Source: Aequoribacter fuscus
GTDB taxonomy: Bacteria > Pseudomonadota > Gammaproteobacteria > Pseudomonadales > Halieaceae
Assembly (NCBI RefSeq): GCF_009910365.1
Contig: NZ_CP036423.1
Span: 2,604,001-2,668,000 of the forward strand
Length of the DNA: 64,000 nt
Direction: 5' to 3'
This document shows, in pieces, positions 25,490 to 33,814 of the stretch. Under the pieces are notes generated by a model, which did no database searches, was not told the DNA's origin, and saw only the letters and a program-made list of their open reading frames with translations. Position 1 is the first letter of the stretch. Every line of letters starts with the position of its first letter. The position numbers were made by a program, and so were the translations under genes.

Positions 25490-26323
25490 ATGACCATTCG
25501 CTTCACCAAAATGCACGGCCTGGGTAATGACTTTTTCGTCTTAGACCTGCGCGCTCAAGATGTGGAGCTAACATCAGAACGCATTTTAGCGTGGAGCGAT
25601 CGCCATCGCGGCGTCGGTTTTGATCAGCTACTTGTCTTAGAACCCGCCACACAAACAGGCGTAGATTTTAAATACCGTATATTTAACGCCGATGGCTCCG
25701 AAGTTGAACATTGCGGCAATGGAGCTCGCTGCGTGGCACGCTTTGCTCAGCGCAGCAGCGGCCAATCTGACTTTGTTTGCGAAACGGCTAGAGGTTTACT
25801 GACCCTCAGCGTACTGGATGATCAGCAGGTCAAGGTCGCTATGGGTATTCCGACATTTAAGCCCAGCGAAATTCCCTTCGTCGCCGACGATGCAGCGCTC
25901 AACTACAATCTACCTTTATACCCCGACCAAGCATCGCAAATTAAAGTGGGCGCTTTAGCGATCGGCAACCCCCATGCAGTCGTTTGGGTGAGCTCAACAG
26001 CGGCCGCCCCGGTTGAGGAGTTAGGCCCCATACTCGAGTCCCACCCTAGATTTCCAAACCGCGTGAACGTTGGCTTTGCCGAACGGGTCGACGAACACGA
26101 AATAAACCTCAGGGTGTTTGAGCGTGGTGTCGGCGAAACCGAAGCCTGTGGCACTGGCGCTTGCGCCGCAGCCATTCACGGCATGTTAACGCAAGGTCTT
26201 GTCAGTCCCGTATCTGTGCACCTACCCGGCGGCACTTTGCAAATAGATTGGCAGGGCATGGGCGAGCAGGTCATAATGACGGGGCCAGCCACCTTTGTAT
26301 ACGATGGCGAACTATCAGAATAA
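25490..26323 (+). CDS. dapF: Diaminopimelate epimerase
   Basis: A 277-residue, cofactor-independent epimerase that converts LL- to meso-diaminopimelate. The two catalytic cysteines are Cys75 (EHCGNGARC) and Cys220 (ETEACGTGACA). The start TKMHGLGNDF and the GNPHAVVW segment are typical. The AGGAG site lies 6-7 bases before the ATG. Length matches the family (274 in E. coli). It lies between lysA and the DUF484 gene, as in related genomes. Confidence 0.98.
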   Translation: MTIRFTKMHGLGNDFFVLDLRAQDVELTSERILAWSDRHRGVGFDQLLVLEPATQTGVDFKYRIFNADGSEVEHCGNGARCVARFAQRSSGQSDFVCETARGLLTLSVLDDQQVKVAMGIPTFKPSEIPFVADDAALNYNLPLYPDQASQIKVGALAIGNPHAVVWVSSTAAAPVEELGPILESHPRFPNRVNVGFAERVDEHEINLRVFERGVGETEACGTGACAAAIHGMLTQGLVSPVSVHLPGGTLQIDWQGMGEQVIMTGPATFVYDGELSE

Positions 26324-26335
26324 ACGGACGATGTT

Positions 26336-26986
26336 GTGAACGAAAGCAAAGATCCAAGCACACTGAACGACAGTGCTATTGAAGCCTACTTATTAGAACA
26401 CCCCGAGTTTTTTAAAGACAAAGCGGAATTATTAACCCAGCTAAGCCTGCCTCACGGCGGGCATGGCGCCGTGTCGCTAGTTGAACGCCAACAAGCAGCC
26501 CTGCGTGAACGCAATGTAGAGCTTCGCCATCAATTGAGCGATCTCACACGCATTGCAGAGGACAACGATAAACGCTTCCATTTAACCAGCGCACTGGTGC
26601 AGGATTTGATCAAAGCCGACTCCAAAGATGCCATAAAGCAAAGCTTTGAACGCCACATCAAAGACGGTTTCGGCAATGCCTATGCGGGACTCAGGTGGTT
26701 TGATTCAAGTGATGCACTCGATGCCGCCAAAGCCACGCTTGGCAGTCTGATCAATACTGGCAAACCCTTCGCTGGCGCGCTGCGTGAAGCAGAGATGCGC
26801 TTTTTGTTTGGCCCAGCTGCCATCGCGGGTTCGGCTTGTATTGTGACTCTGGGTGACAAAACTCCGGAAGGCTTGGTTGCCCTTGGCAGCAAAAGTGCTA
26901 ACGATTTCGGCTCCGACACGGGTACGTTGTTTATTGAACACGTAGCGAGCGTTATCAATAGCTTAGCCACTCGATTAAGCGGCTAA
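26336..26986 (+). CDS. DUF484 family protein
   Basis: A 216-residue protein of the DUF484 family, always found between dapF and xerC in gammaproteobacteria. The N-terminal helical segment holds the signature VEAYLLEHPEFF-like run (IEAYLLEHPEFFKDKAELLT), then SLVERQQAALRERN. A GAF-like domain follows (about 75-210). The start is GTG at 26336. Function is not established; the fixed neighbourhood suggests a link to XerC or cell division. The gene is 12 bases after dapF and 7 bases before xerC. Confidence 0.92.
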   Translation: MNESKDPSTLNDSAIEAYLLEHPEFFKDKAELLTQLSLPHGGHGAVSLVERQQAALRERNVELRHQLSDLTRIAEDNDKRFHLTSALVQDLIKADSKDAIKQSFERHIKDGFGNAYAGLRWFDSSDALDAAKATLGSLINTGKPFAGALREAEMRFLFGPAAIAGSACIVTLGDKTPEGLVALGSKSANDFGSDTGTLFIEHVASVINSLATRLSG

Positions 26987-26993
26987 GCGCATC

Positions 26994-27914
26994 ATGTATG
27001 CAGCGCTCAAGACCTCCGAAGCTGCAGCGCAATTCATTACCTACGCGCGCGATGTCAAGCAACTCTCTGCTCACACCTTAAAACACTACCAACGTGATAT
27101 CGACAGCTTTGTTGCTCAACTCGAGCCGAGCGACGCAGACAACATTCATTCGCTTAAGGAATACCACGTACGATCTTGGGCAAACAGCCTAAGACGCAAG
27201 GGCTTAGCGCCCGCCAGTATCGCTCGACATTTATCGTCGGTTCGTTCGTGGTTCCAATTTTGCGCCAAACGCTTTGGTTTAAGTCACAACCCAGCCGCAG
27301 GCGTCAGGGCACCCAAGCAAGCCCGCAAACTCCCCAAGGCTATGGATGCAGACCAAATTAATCAGTGCCTCGTTGCACCTTCAGAATCTGATCTTGATAC
27401 TCGCGATCTTGCCATGGCAGAGCTTTTGTACTCCTGTGGTTTGCGATTATCGGAACTGCAATCACTAACGCTTGCACAAATCGATATTCAACAGCGCCTC
27501 GTGACGGTCACCGGTAAAGGCAACAAAACCCGCCAAATACCCATTGGCGGCGTCGCTTTAGATGCTCTGAAAAAGTGGATGCGACAACACCCTTTAGCGG
27601 GCGACTTGCAGGCCAGCACGCCCGTATTCACAACCCGCCAAGGTAAGGCGCTATCGCCTCGATCGATTCAGACACGCCTCGACCGATTGGCCAAGCACAA
27701 TGCTATTCCGGTGCACGTGCACCCACACATGATGCGCCACTCTTTTGCAAGCCACCTACTCGAATCCAGTGGCGACTTACGCGCAGTGCAAGAACTATTG
27801 GGCCATAGCAATATCAGTACCACGCAAATTTATACGCACTTAGATTTTCAGCATCTGGCCAAAACCTATGACGCCGCCCACCCCCGGGCCAAACGCCAAA
27901 AAGGGAAAGCATGA
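26994..27914 (+). CDS. xerC: Tyrosine recombinase XerC
   Basis: A 306-residue site-specific recombinase that resolves chromosome dimers at dif together with XerD. The N-terminal SAM-like core-binding domain (about 10-100) precedes the catalytic domain. The catalytic set is Arg151 (CGLRLSEL), Lys175 (TGKGNK), His245 and Arg248 (HMMRHSF), His271 (LLGHSN) and Tyr280 (IYTHLDF). All are present, so the enzyme should be active. Its position after dapF and DUF484 identifies XerC rather than XerD. It overlaps the following yigB by 4 bases. Confidence 0.96.
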   Translation: MYAALKTSEAAAQFITYARDVKQLSAHTLKHYQRDIDSFVAQLEPSDADNIHSLKEYHVRSWANSLRRKGLAPASIARHLSSVRSWFQFCAKRFGLSHNPAAGVRAPKQARKLPKAMDADQINQCLVAPSESDLDTRDLAMAELLYSCGLRLSELQSLTLAQIDIQQRLVTVTGKGNKTRQIPIGGVALDALKKWMRQHPLAGDLQASTPVFTTRQGKALSPRSIQTRLDRLAKHNAIPVHVHPHMMRHSFASHLLESSGDLRAVQELLGHSNISTTQIYTHLDFQHLAKTYDAAHPRAKRQKGKA

Positions 27915-28618
27915 GCCAAATTCAGTTAATTACCTTCGATCTTGACGACACCTTGTGGGCAGTGAAACCGGCCCTTATTCGCGCCGAACAAGAGCAGAAC
28001 GATTGGCTCAAACAACATCGTCCGGGCACCGTCGAACACCACACGCATGAGAGCCTATTCGAATTTAAAAAATCGGTCTGGAAGCGTCACCCAGAACTTG
28101 CGCATCACATCAGTAAAATGCGCGAACAAAGCCTGTATGAACTTCAAATTGCCGTAGGCTACACGCCCGAAGACGCGCGAATAGGCGCAAAAGAGGCGTT
28201 CGAGGTGTTTTTGCATTTTCGACACAAGGTCGAGCTCTACGAAAACGCCCTGCGAGTCCTCGAGTTGCTGCATCCGCACTATACTTTGGGCGCCATAACC
28301 AACGGCAATGCTGACGTTTACAAAACCGACGCTGCAGAATACTTTGATTTTGCCATTCTGGCCGAAGAAGTCGGAGCCTCTAAACCGGCACCCATTGCGT
28401 TTGAAGAGGCGCTAAAACGCTCGGGCTTCCGCGCTCATCAAGCAGCCCATATCGGCGACCATTGGGAGCACGACGTACTCGGTGCTCGCAATGCAGGTTT
28501 TCATGCGATATGGCTCAACGCGAGCAATGTCGGCTGGCCACACGATTCCGAGCCGCCTTTGACCATTCAGTCGCTGGATGAATTACCCAACTTAGTCGCT
28601 TCGCTCGGGGAATTTTGA
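27911..28618 (+). CDS. yigB: HAD superfamily hydrolase YigB
   Basis: A 235-residue HAD phosphatase of the YigB type. Motif I is DLDDTLW with the nucleophile Asp10 and Asp12, motif II is ITNGNAD, the Lys of motif III is in GASKPAP, and motif IV is HIGDHWEHDVLGARNAG. In E. coli the homologue dephosphorylates FMN and sugar phosphates. The ATG overlaps the xerC stop (ATGA). The operon argH-lptM-lysA-dapF-DUF484-xerC-yigB ends here; repeat module A follows 53 bases later, with no intrinsic terminator visible. Confidence 0.92.
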   Translation: MSQIQLITFDLDDTLWAVKPALIRAEQEQNDWLKQHRPGTVEHHTHESLFEFKKSVWKRHPELAHHISKMREQSLYELQIAVGYTPEDARIGAKEAFEVFLHFRHKVELYENALRVLELLHPHYTLGAITNGNADVYKTDAAEYFDFAILAEEVGASKPAPIAFEEALKRSGFRAHQAAHIGDHWEHDVLGARNAGFHAIWLNASNVGWPHDSEPPLTIQSLDELPNLVASLGEF

Positions 28619-28671
28619 ACGACGCCCGCGATAGTGCGCGCCACCAAGTTTTTGAAGAACGCATGATCGAG

Positions 28672-28790
28672 CTGAGCGCCTGCTGCCTGTTTCGCGCGGA
28701 ACGTCACGCGACACGACGTCGCGTGCGTAGCGTGCCACGGATGGCCGTGAAGCGATCCGCAAGAAATTGGCTGAGACGTGAAGGCGGATC
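28672..28790 (+). repeat. Interspersed repeat module A, copy 4
   Basis: A 119-base copy, slightly shortened at the start where the AGCCG/CGGCT hairpin is lost. It keeps CACGCGAC/GTCGCGTG and the GATCCGC/GCGGATC pair. It fills the gap between the convergent ends of yigB and the PII gene, with GTTAAACG after it, as also seen in the 22.3-kb copy. Confidence 0.9.
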
Positions 28791-28818
28791 GTTAAACGTC
28801 CACCACTGAAACAAATAC

Positions 28819-29229
<411 letters not shown>

Positions 29230-29244
29230 CTATAAAATCTTGTC

Positions 29245-29269
29245 AAAAAAAAGGGGGCCATTGGCCCCC
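29245..29269 (-). terminator. Intrinsic terminator after amtB
   Basis: On the minus strand a 7-bp G/C stem (GGGGGCC/GGCCCCC, 3-nt loop) is followed by eight T residues. It ends the porin-glnK-amtB transcript 33 bases past the amtB stop and isolates the second PII gene. Confidence 0.9.
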
Positions 29270-29301
29270 GAAGATGCACACATAGGTGTGCCCGCAAGAC
29301 T

Positions 29302-30537
29302 TTAGTTCGATCCACCGAACTCTGGGTAAGCTTCCATACCGCATTCTGAGATATCGACACCTTCGTACTCTTCTTCTTCAGAGACACGCAGACCGATAAC
29401 CGCTTTGATAATCGTAAATACGATGAAGCTGGTCACGAACACCCATACAAAAATGGTAAGTGCACCGATGATTTGACCCATGAAGCTGACATCGCTGTTT
29501 GTGACTGGGACTAACAGCAGACCCAACAAACCAACGACACCGTGGACTGAAATCGCACCGACGGGATCGTCGATTTTCAGCTTGTCTAGGGTGATGATCG
29601 AGAACACAACCAAGACACCACCGATCGCACCAAAGATAGTTGCTTGCAAGGCGGTCGGAGTGTCAGGACCCGCAGTGATTGCTACCAAGCCGGCCAAAGC
29701 ACCGTTCAACGCCATGGTGAGGTCGGCTTTTCCGAACATGAAACGCGCTGTTATCAACGCAGCAATTAAGCCACCTGCTGCCGCAGCGTTGGTGTTCATG
29801 AATACAACCGCTACCGCGTTAGCACTTTCGACAGAAGCCGTTGCCAACACCGAGCCACCGTTAAAGCCAAACCAGCCCATCCATAGGATGAAGGTACCGA
29901 GCGTCGCTAAGGGCAAATTTGCGCCCGGGATCGGGTGAATTGAGCCATCCGCGCCGTATTTTCCTTTACGCGCACCAACCAACATCACACCTGCTAAAGC
30001 CGCAGCTGCACCAGCCATGTGCACGATGCCTGATCCCGCGAAGTCAACGAATCCTAAGTCACCTAGGTTATACATGCCGAATACGGAATTGCCACCCCAA
30101 GTCCAGGAACCTTCCATTGGGTAGATAAAGCCCGTCATAACAACGGCAAAGGCCAAAAACGCCCAGAGTTTCATACGCTCTGCTACCGCGCCAGATACAA
30201 TCGACATAGCCGTGGCTACGAAGACGACCTGAAAGAAGAAGTCAGCCGAAGGTGCGTAAGTAGCCGCTTCCTCTGCCCCTGTGACACCGTCACCAGTAAT
30301 CGTCGATAAGAAAATATCGCCGCCGTACATGATGGCGTAGCCGCAAATCATGTACATGGTGCAGGCAATCGCGTACAACGCGACGTTTTTGGTTAAGATT
30401 TCAGTGGTGTTCTTGGCTCGTACTAAGCCCGCCTCGAGCATAGAGAAGCCCGCTGCCATCCACATGACTAAGGCGCCGCATACCAGAAAATAAAAGGTAT
30501 CGAGCGCGTACTGTAATTGAAATATTTCGTTTTCCAT
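29302..30537 (-). CDS. amtB: Ammonium transporter Amt
   Basis: A 411-residue integral membrane ammonium channel with about 11 transmembrane helices. Recognisable are FSMLEAGLVRAKN (helix 1-2), the conserved DFAGSGIVHMAGA segment with the pore His of the twin-His motif, WMGWFGFNGGS, and AISVHGVVGLLG with the second pore His. It starts MENEIFQLQYALDTF without a long signal peptide, unlike E. coli AmtB. The glnK gene lies 30 bases upstream, the classic pair in which GlnK plugs the channel when nitrogen is sufficient. Confidence 0.96.
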   Translation of the reverse strand: MENEIFQLQYALDTFYFLVCGALVMWMAAGFSMLEAGLVRAKNTTEILTKNVALYAIACTMYMICGYAIMYGGDIFLSTITGDGVTGAEEAATYAPSADFFFQVVFVATAMSIVSGAVAERMKLWAFLAFAVVMTGFIYPMEGSWTWGGNSVFGMYNLGDLGFVDFAGSGIVHMAGAAAALAGVMLVGARKGKYGADGSIHPIPGANLPLATLGTFILWMGWFGFNGGSVLATASVESANAVAVVFMNTNAAAAGGLIAALITARFMFGKADLTMALNGALAGLVAITAGPDTPTALQATIFGAIGGVLVVFSIITLDKLKIDDPVGAISVHGVVGLLGLLLVPVTNSDVSFMGQIIGALTIFVWVFVTSFIVFTIIKAVIGLRVSEEEEYEGVDISECGMEAYPEFGGSN

Positions 30538-30567
30538 AACAATGCTCTCTCGTAATTTACAGGATGA

Positions 30568-30960
<393 letters not shown>

Positions 30961-31644
30961 TTACAGACTTTTTGAGATTGACAAGATCAAACGATCATCA
31001 GAGCCTGCGACGACGTCATCGTCTAAGTCAGTGCCCACAAACGCTAATCCGAAGTCAACACCGCCGGCGCTAAAGCCCAGCGTGGCACTGTAGTCAGAGT
31101 ATGAGTCTTCACCTGGGCCCCAGAAATCCGCGGCGTCGATATCGCTGTATCCGTAGTGCAAATCAAGTGACAAACCTTCGGTTAATGCCATCGAATAGCC
31201 AACGTAGGGGTACACGAAGTCAGGGCCACCATCGCCGAGGTATTCCGACGAGTAGTTCACGCCAAAGCTAAAATCGCCGTAGCTGAGGGCGAGCGCGTAT
31301 TCTTGATAATCGAACTCAGCGTCACCTTCGTAGTCGAAGTAAATATAGCTAACGTCGTAGCCAAGATCGCCCATGCTACCGCCATAGCCAAAGTAAAGGT
31401 CCATTTCGGTGCTCGACTCGGTGCCAAACTCAACGTTTGACATCCAAGTGCCTGCGTAAAAGCCCGATTCAGCGGCGTAGTCGAACCCACCCTGAATAGC
31501 GCCTTTTTCGCCCGTCTGCGAAATGCCGCGGAACGAGTAGTCGGATACCAGCGATACGTTGCCACTAATTTCTGCGGATGCTTGTGCGGCACCCGTTAAT
31601 GCCAAAGCAGCGACCAAAGCGGAAAGTTTTGTTTTGTTGAACAT
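30961..31644 (-). CDS. TorF family putative porin (TIGR02001)
   Basis: A 227-residue outer-membrane beta-barrel protein. A Sec signal peptide ends near residue 24 (AAQASA). The mature part has the TIGR02001/TorF features: an early SLVSDYSFRGISQT segment, alternating aromatic beta strands, many Asp and Tyr residues, and a final strand RLILSISKSL. It is the first gene of the transcript leading into glnK and amtB, 54 bases apart. It is therefore a candidate outer-membrane route for ammonium or another small nitrogen compound; that role is inferred from context only. Confidence 0.88.
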   Translation of the reverse strand: MFNKTKLSALVAALALTGAAQASAEISGNVSLVSDYSFRGISQTGEKGAIQGGFDYAAESGFYAGTWMSNVEFGTESSTEMDLYFGYGGSMGDLGYDVSYIYFDYEGDAEFDYQEYALALSYGDFSFGVNYSSEYLGDGGPDFVYPYVGYSMALTEGLSLDLHYGYSDIDAADFWGPGEDSYSDYSATLGFSAGGVDFGLAFVGTDLDDDVVAGSDDRLILSISKSL

Positions 31645-31725
31645 GTGTTGTCTCCTTTAGAGTATGTAATGTGTGCACTTCGACCAGCGACACTAGGCCT
31701 GGTGCATCTGTTGCACGATCTCTTT

Positions 31726-31741
31726 TGCACCCCGCGTGCCA
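31726..31741 (-). promoter_or_regulatory. Sigma-54 promoter of the porin-glnK-amtB operon
   Basis: Read on the minus strand, TGGCACGCGGGGTGCA matches the sigma-54 consensus TGGCACG-N4-TTGCA at all but one position, with GG and GC exactly 12 bases apart. The start site would be near 31715, about 70 bases before the porin start codon. A GTGCA-N5-TGCAC inverted repeat (31702-31716) overlaps the predicted start site. Confidence 0.85.
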
Positions 31742-31848
31742 AGAAGCATTTTTTTTCATATACGTCAGTGGTTTAAGCTAAAATTCACGAGAAATCTAAA
31801 GCCAAATATGAATTCCCGTGAGGCATCATCCGCCCCAAAAAAGCGCTG

Positions 31849-31865
31849 GGCACCAAGGTGGTGCA
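31849..31865. promoter_or_regulatory. NtrC-type enhancer site
   Basis: GGCACC-N5-GGTGCA matches the NtrC consensus TGCACC-N5-GGTGCA (dyad) in 11 of 12 defined positions. It lies about 108 bases upstream of the -24 element of the sigma-54 promoter, the usual distance for an NtrC enhancer. It indicates that porin, glnK and amtB are induced by nitrogen limitation. The rest of the gap 31645-31962 is AT-rich promoter DNA for this operon and for divergent ubiK. Confidence 0.8.
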
Positions 31866-31962
31866 CCAAATCGGTTCACATTGATGACTTTTGACGTACA
31901 CAGCACTTTTTGTTCGAAACACAAAGCTCTACACTGTGCATAACACATTAGGAGACACGCTC

Positions 31963-32202
31963 ATGGCGCTCAAACCGCCCCCAATTGGCGATCTACTTAG
32001 CCAATTTAAAGGGCTCGCTGAAGATAGCGGGCTAAAACAAGAGCTAGATAAGAATTCCAAGGCCCTCATGCAAACCATGCTGGCAAAATTAGACGTGGTA
32101 ACGCGCGAGGAATTCGATGCACAGTGCGCGCTGCTAGCGCGCGCACAACAACGCATTGCGGAGCTTGAAGCGCAAATCAAGCTACTCGAAGAAAACGGTT
32201 AA
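31963..32202 (+). CDS. ubiK: Ubiquinone biosynthesis accessory factor UbiK (YqiC/BMFP family)
   Basis: A 79-residue coiled-coil protein. The ATG at 31963 is chosen for its AGGAGA site 8 bases upstream. The C-terminal half (VVTREEFDAQCALLARAQQR, then IAELEAQIKLLE) is the BMFP trimeric coiled coil, and the N-terminal part is amphipathic. UbiK binds UbiJ and lipid to support aerobic ubiquinone synthesis. It lies upstream of comM, as often in gammaproteobacteria, and it is divergent from the nitrogen operon. Confidence 0.9.
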   Translation: MALKPPPIGDLLSQFKGLAEDSGLKQELDKNSKALMQTMLAKLDVVTREEFDAQCALLARAQQRIAELEAQIKLLEENG

Positions 32203-32259
32203 CCCAGTAGCTCCGCGCTAGTTTGCGCGCCGACATCAACATTTGCTCAAGGAAGAGCT

Positions 32260-33759
32260 ATGCAATTATCTGTGATAAAAGCCCGTGCTTTGGTGGGCAT
32301 CGATGCCCCCTTAGTGCGAGTAGAAACCCACTTGAGTAGCGGCTTACCCGGCTTCAACTTAGTGGGTATGCCCGAGACCACCGTGCGCGAGAGCAAAGAT
32401 CGCGTTCGCAGCGCAATTATTAACAGCCATTTTGATTTTCCCGATGCCAAAATCACCGTTAATCTTGCGCCAGCCGATTTGCCCAAAGAAGGTGGCCGCT
32501 TTGATTTAGCCATTGCGCTGGGCGTTCTCGCTGCGTCAGGCCAAATCAATACACAAAAATTATCGCAATACGAGTTTATCGGTGAATTGGGTCTTGATGG
32601 TGCATTGCACCCAGTTACGGGCGTGCTGGCCAGCGCCCACGCGTGCGCCACTTCAGACTGCAAACTCATGGTTAGCCAGGCCTGTGCACCTCAAGCCGCC
32701 CAAGTGCCCGACTGTTTCGTGATGGGCGCAGAATCTCTGCTCGATGTCTGCGCGCAATTGCGCAACGCCAAACCTGTCCGCATACAAAGTAACCGGGCAA
32801 CACTTGCACATAAAAGACTGCCCGATCTGAGTGAGGTAAGAGGCCAACTCGAGGCGAAACGCGCGCTCGAGATCGCCGCAGCAGGCGGACATAATGTGTT
32901 CTTATATGGCCCACCGGGGACCGGAAAAACCCTGCTCGCGAGCCGCCTTGCCGGTCTCCTGCCGCCGCTGAGCACAGCTGATTTATTGGAGGTACGGCTT
33001 ATTCAGGACTTAATGACCAGTAATAGTGCAAGTGATGAACGCCCATTTCGTGCACCTCACCACAGCGCTAGCGCTGTCGCTCTGGTGGGCGGCGGTTCCA
33101 AACCCAAACCGGGGGAAATCACCTTGGCCCATCGCGGTGTATTATTTTTGGATGAGATCGCAGAGTTCCCGCGCGCAACCTTGGATATGTTGCGTGAACC
33201 CCTAGAATCGGGGTCGGTGCGCATTAATCGCGCTAAAGCTAGCGTCACCTACCCCGCTAACTTCCAGTTAATTGCGGCGGCCAACCCTTGCCCCTGCGGA
33301 TATTTGGGTGATCCAGAGCGCCGTTGCCGATGCAGCAACGATCAGATCGAGCGCTATCAGGCGCGTTTATCGGGACCTCTGCTTGACCGCATCGATTTGT
33401 TTTGTCGAGTCGAACGCCTAGATGCCAGAACCCTATTGGAACAGGGTGATCATGGGGAAGCATCGGCAATCGTAGCCGCTCGAGTCGCTCAAGCGCAGGC
33501 CTGCGCACAGCAACGCCAAAACGCACTGAACGCCAGAGCCCAAGGCGACACCCTAGCAAATGAACACTGCAGCGATGCCGCCAAACACACGCTGACTCTG
33601 GCGGCTGATAAATTTCAGTTATCGGGGCGCTCGGTGCACAGAGCCTTGCGAGTGGCTCGGACCATCGCCGATCTTGCGGATGCGAAGATGATCGAAAAAA
33701 ACCACATGCTAGAAGCGCTCAGCTACCGACAAATTAACTTTAACAGAGGTCCTTTCTAA
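32260..33759 (+). CDS. comM: YifB family Mg-chelatase-like AAA ATPase (ComM)
   Basis: A 499-residue AAA+ protein. The N-terminal Lon-like chelatase domain starts LSVIKARALVGIDAPLV. The ATPase core has Walker A GPPGTGKT, Walker B VLFLDEIAEF and RAPHHSASAVALVGGG. A zinc-binding-like segment is NPCPCGYLGDPERRCRC. The C-terminal Mg_chelatase_C domain follows. ComM is a helicase that aids branch migration during natural transformation in Vibrio and Acinetobacter, and it is conserved more widely. It is followed by a weak terminator and rep. Confidence 0.95.
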   Translation: MQLSVIKARALVGIDAPLVRVETHLSSGLPGFNLVGMPETTVRESKDRVRSAIINSHFDFPDAKITVNLAPADLPKEGGRFDLAIALGVLAASGQINTQKLSQYEFIGELGLDGALHPVTGVLASAHACATSDCKLMVSQACAPQAAQVPDCFVMGAESLLDVCAQLRNAKPVRIQSNRATLAHKRLPDLSEVRGQLEAKRALEIAAAGGHNVFLYGPPGTGKTLLASRLAGLLPPLSTADLLEVRLIQDLMTSNSASDERPFRAPHHSASAVALVGGGSKPKPGEITLAHRGVLFLDEIAEFPRATLDMLREPLESGSVRINRAKASVTYPANFQLIAAANPCPCGYLGDPERRCRCSNDQIERYQARLSGPLLDRIDLFCRVERLDARTLLEQGDHGEASAIVAARVAQAQACAQQRQNALNARAQGDTLANEHCSDAAKHTLTLAADKFQLSGRSVHRALRVARTIADLADAKMIEKNHMLEALSYRQINFNRGPF

Positions 33760-33769
33760 CAGCTTTGCC

Positions 33770-33800
33770 CGCTAAAATTTGATACCCTAGCGCTTTTTTT
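33770..33800 (+). terminator. Weak terminator candidate between comM and rep
   Basis: A 5-bp stem CGCTA/TAGCG with a 13-nt loop is followed by C and seven T residues. The T run supports termination of comM, but the stem is short. The same 55-base gap must also provide the rep ribosome-binding region. Confidence 0.35.
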
Positions 33801-33814
33801 AGGCACCCCTATTC

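Noticed and set aside
26994-27914. XerC as an integrase of a mobile element
   Set aside because: Its position between DUF484 and yigB and its full housekeeping operon identify it as the chromosomal dimer-resolution recombinase.
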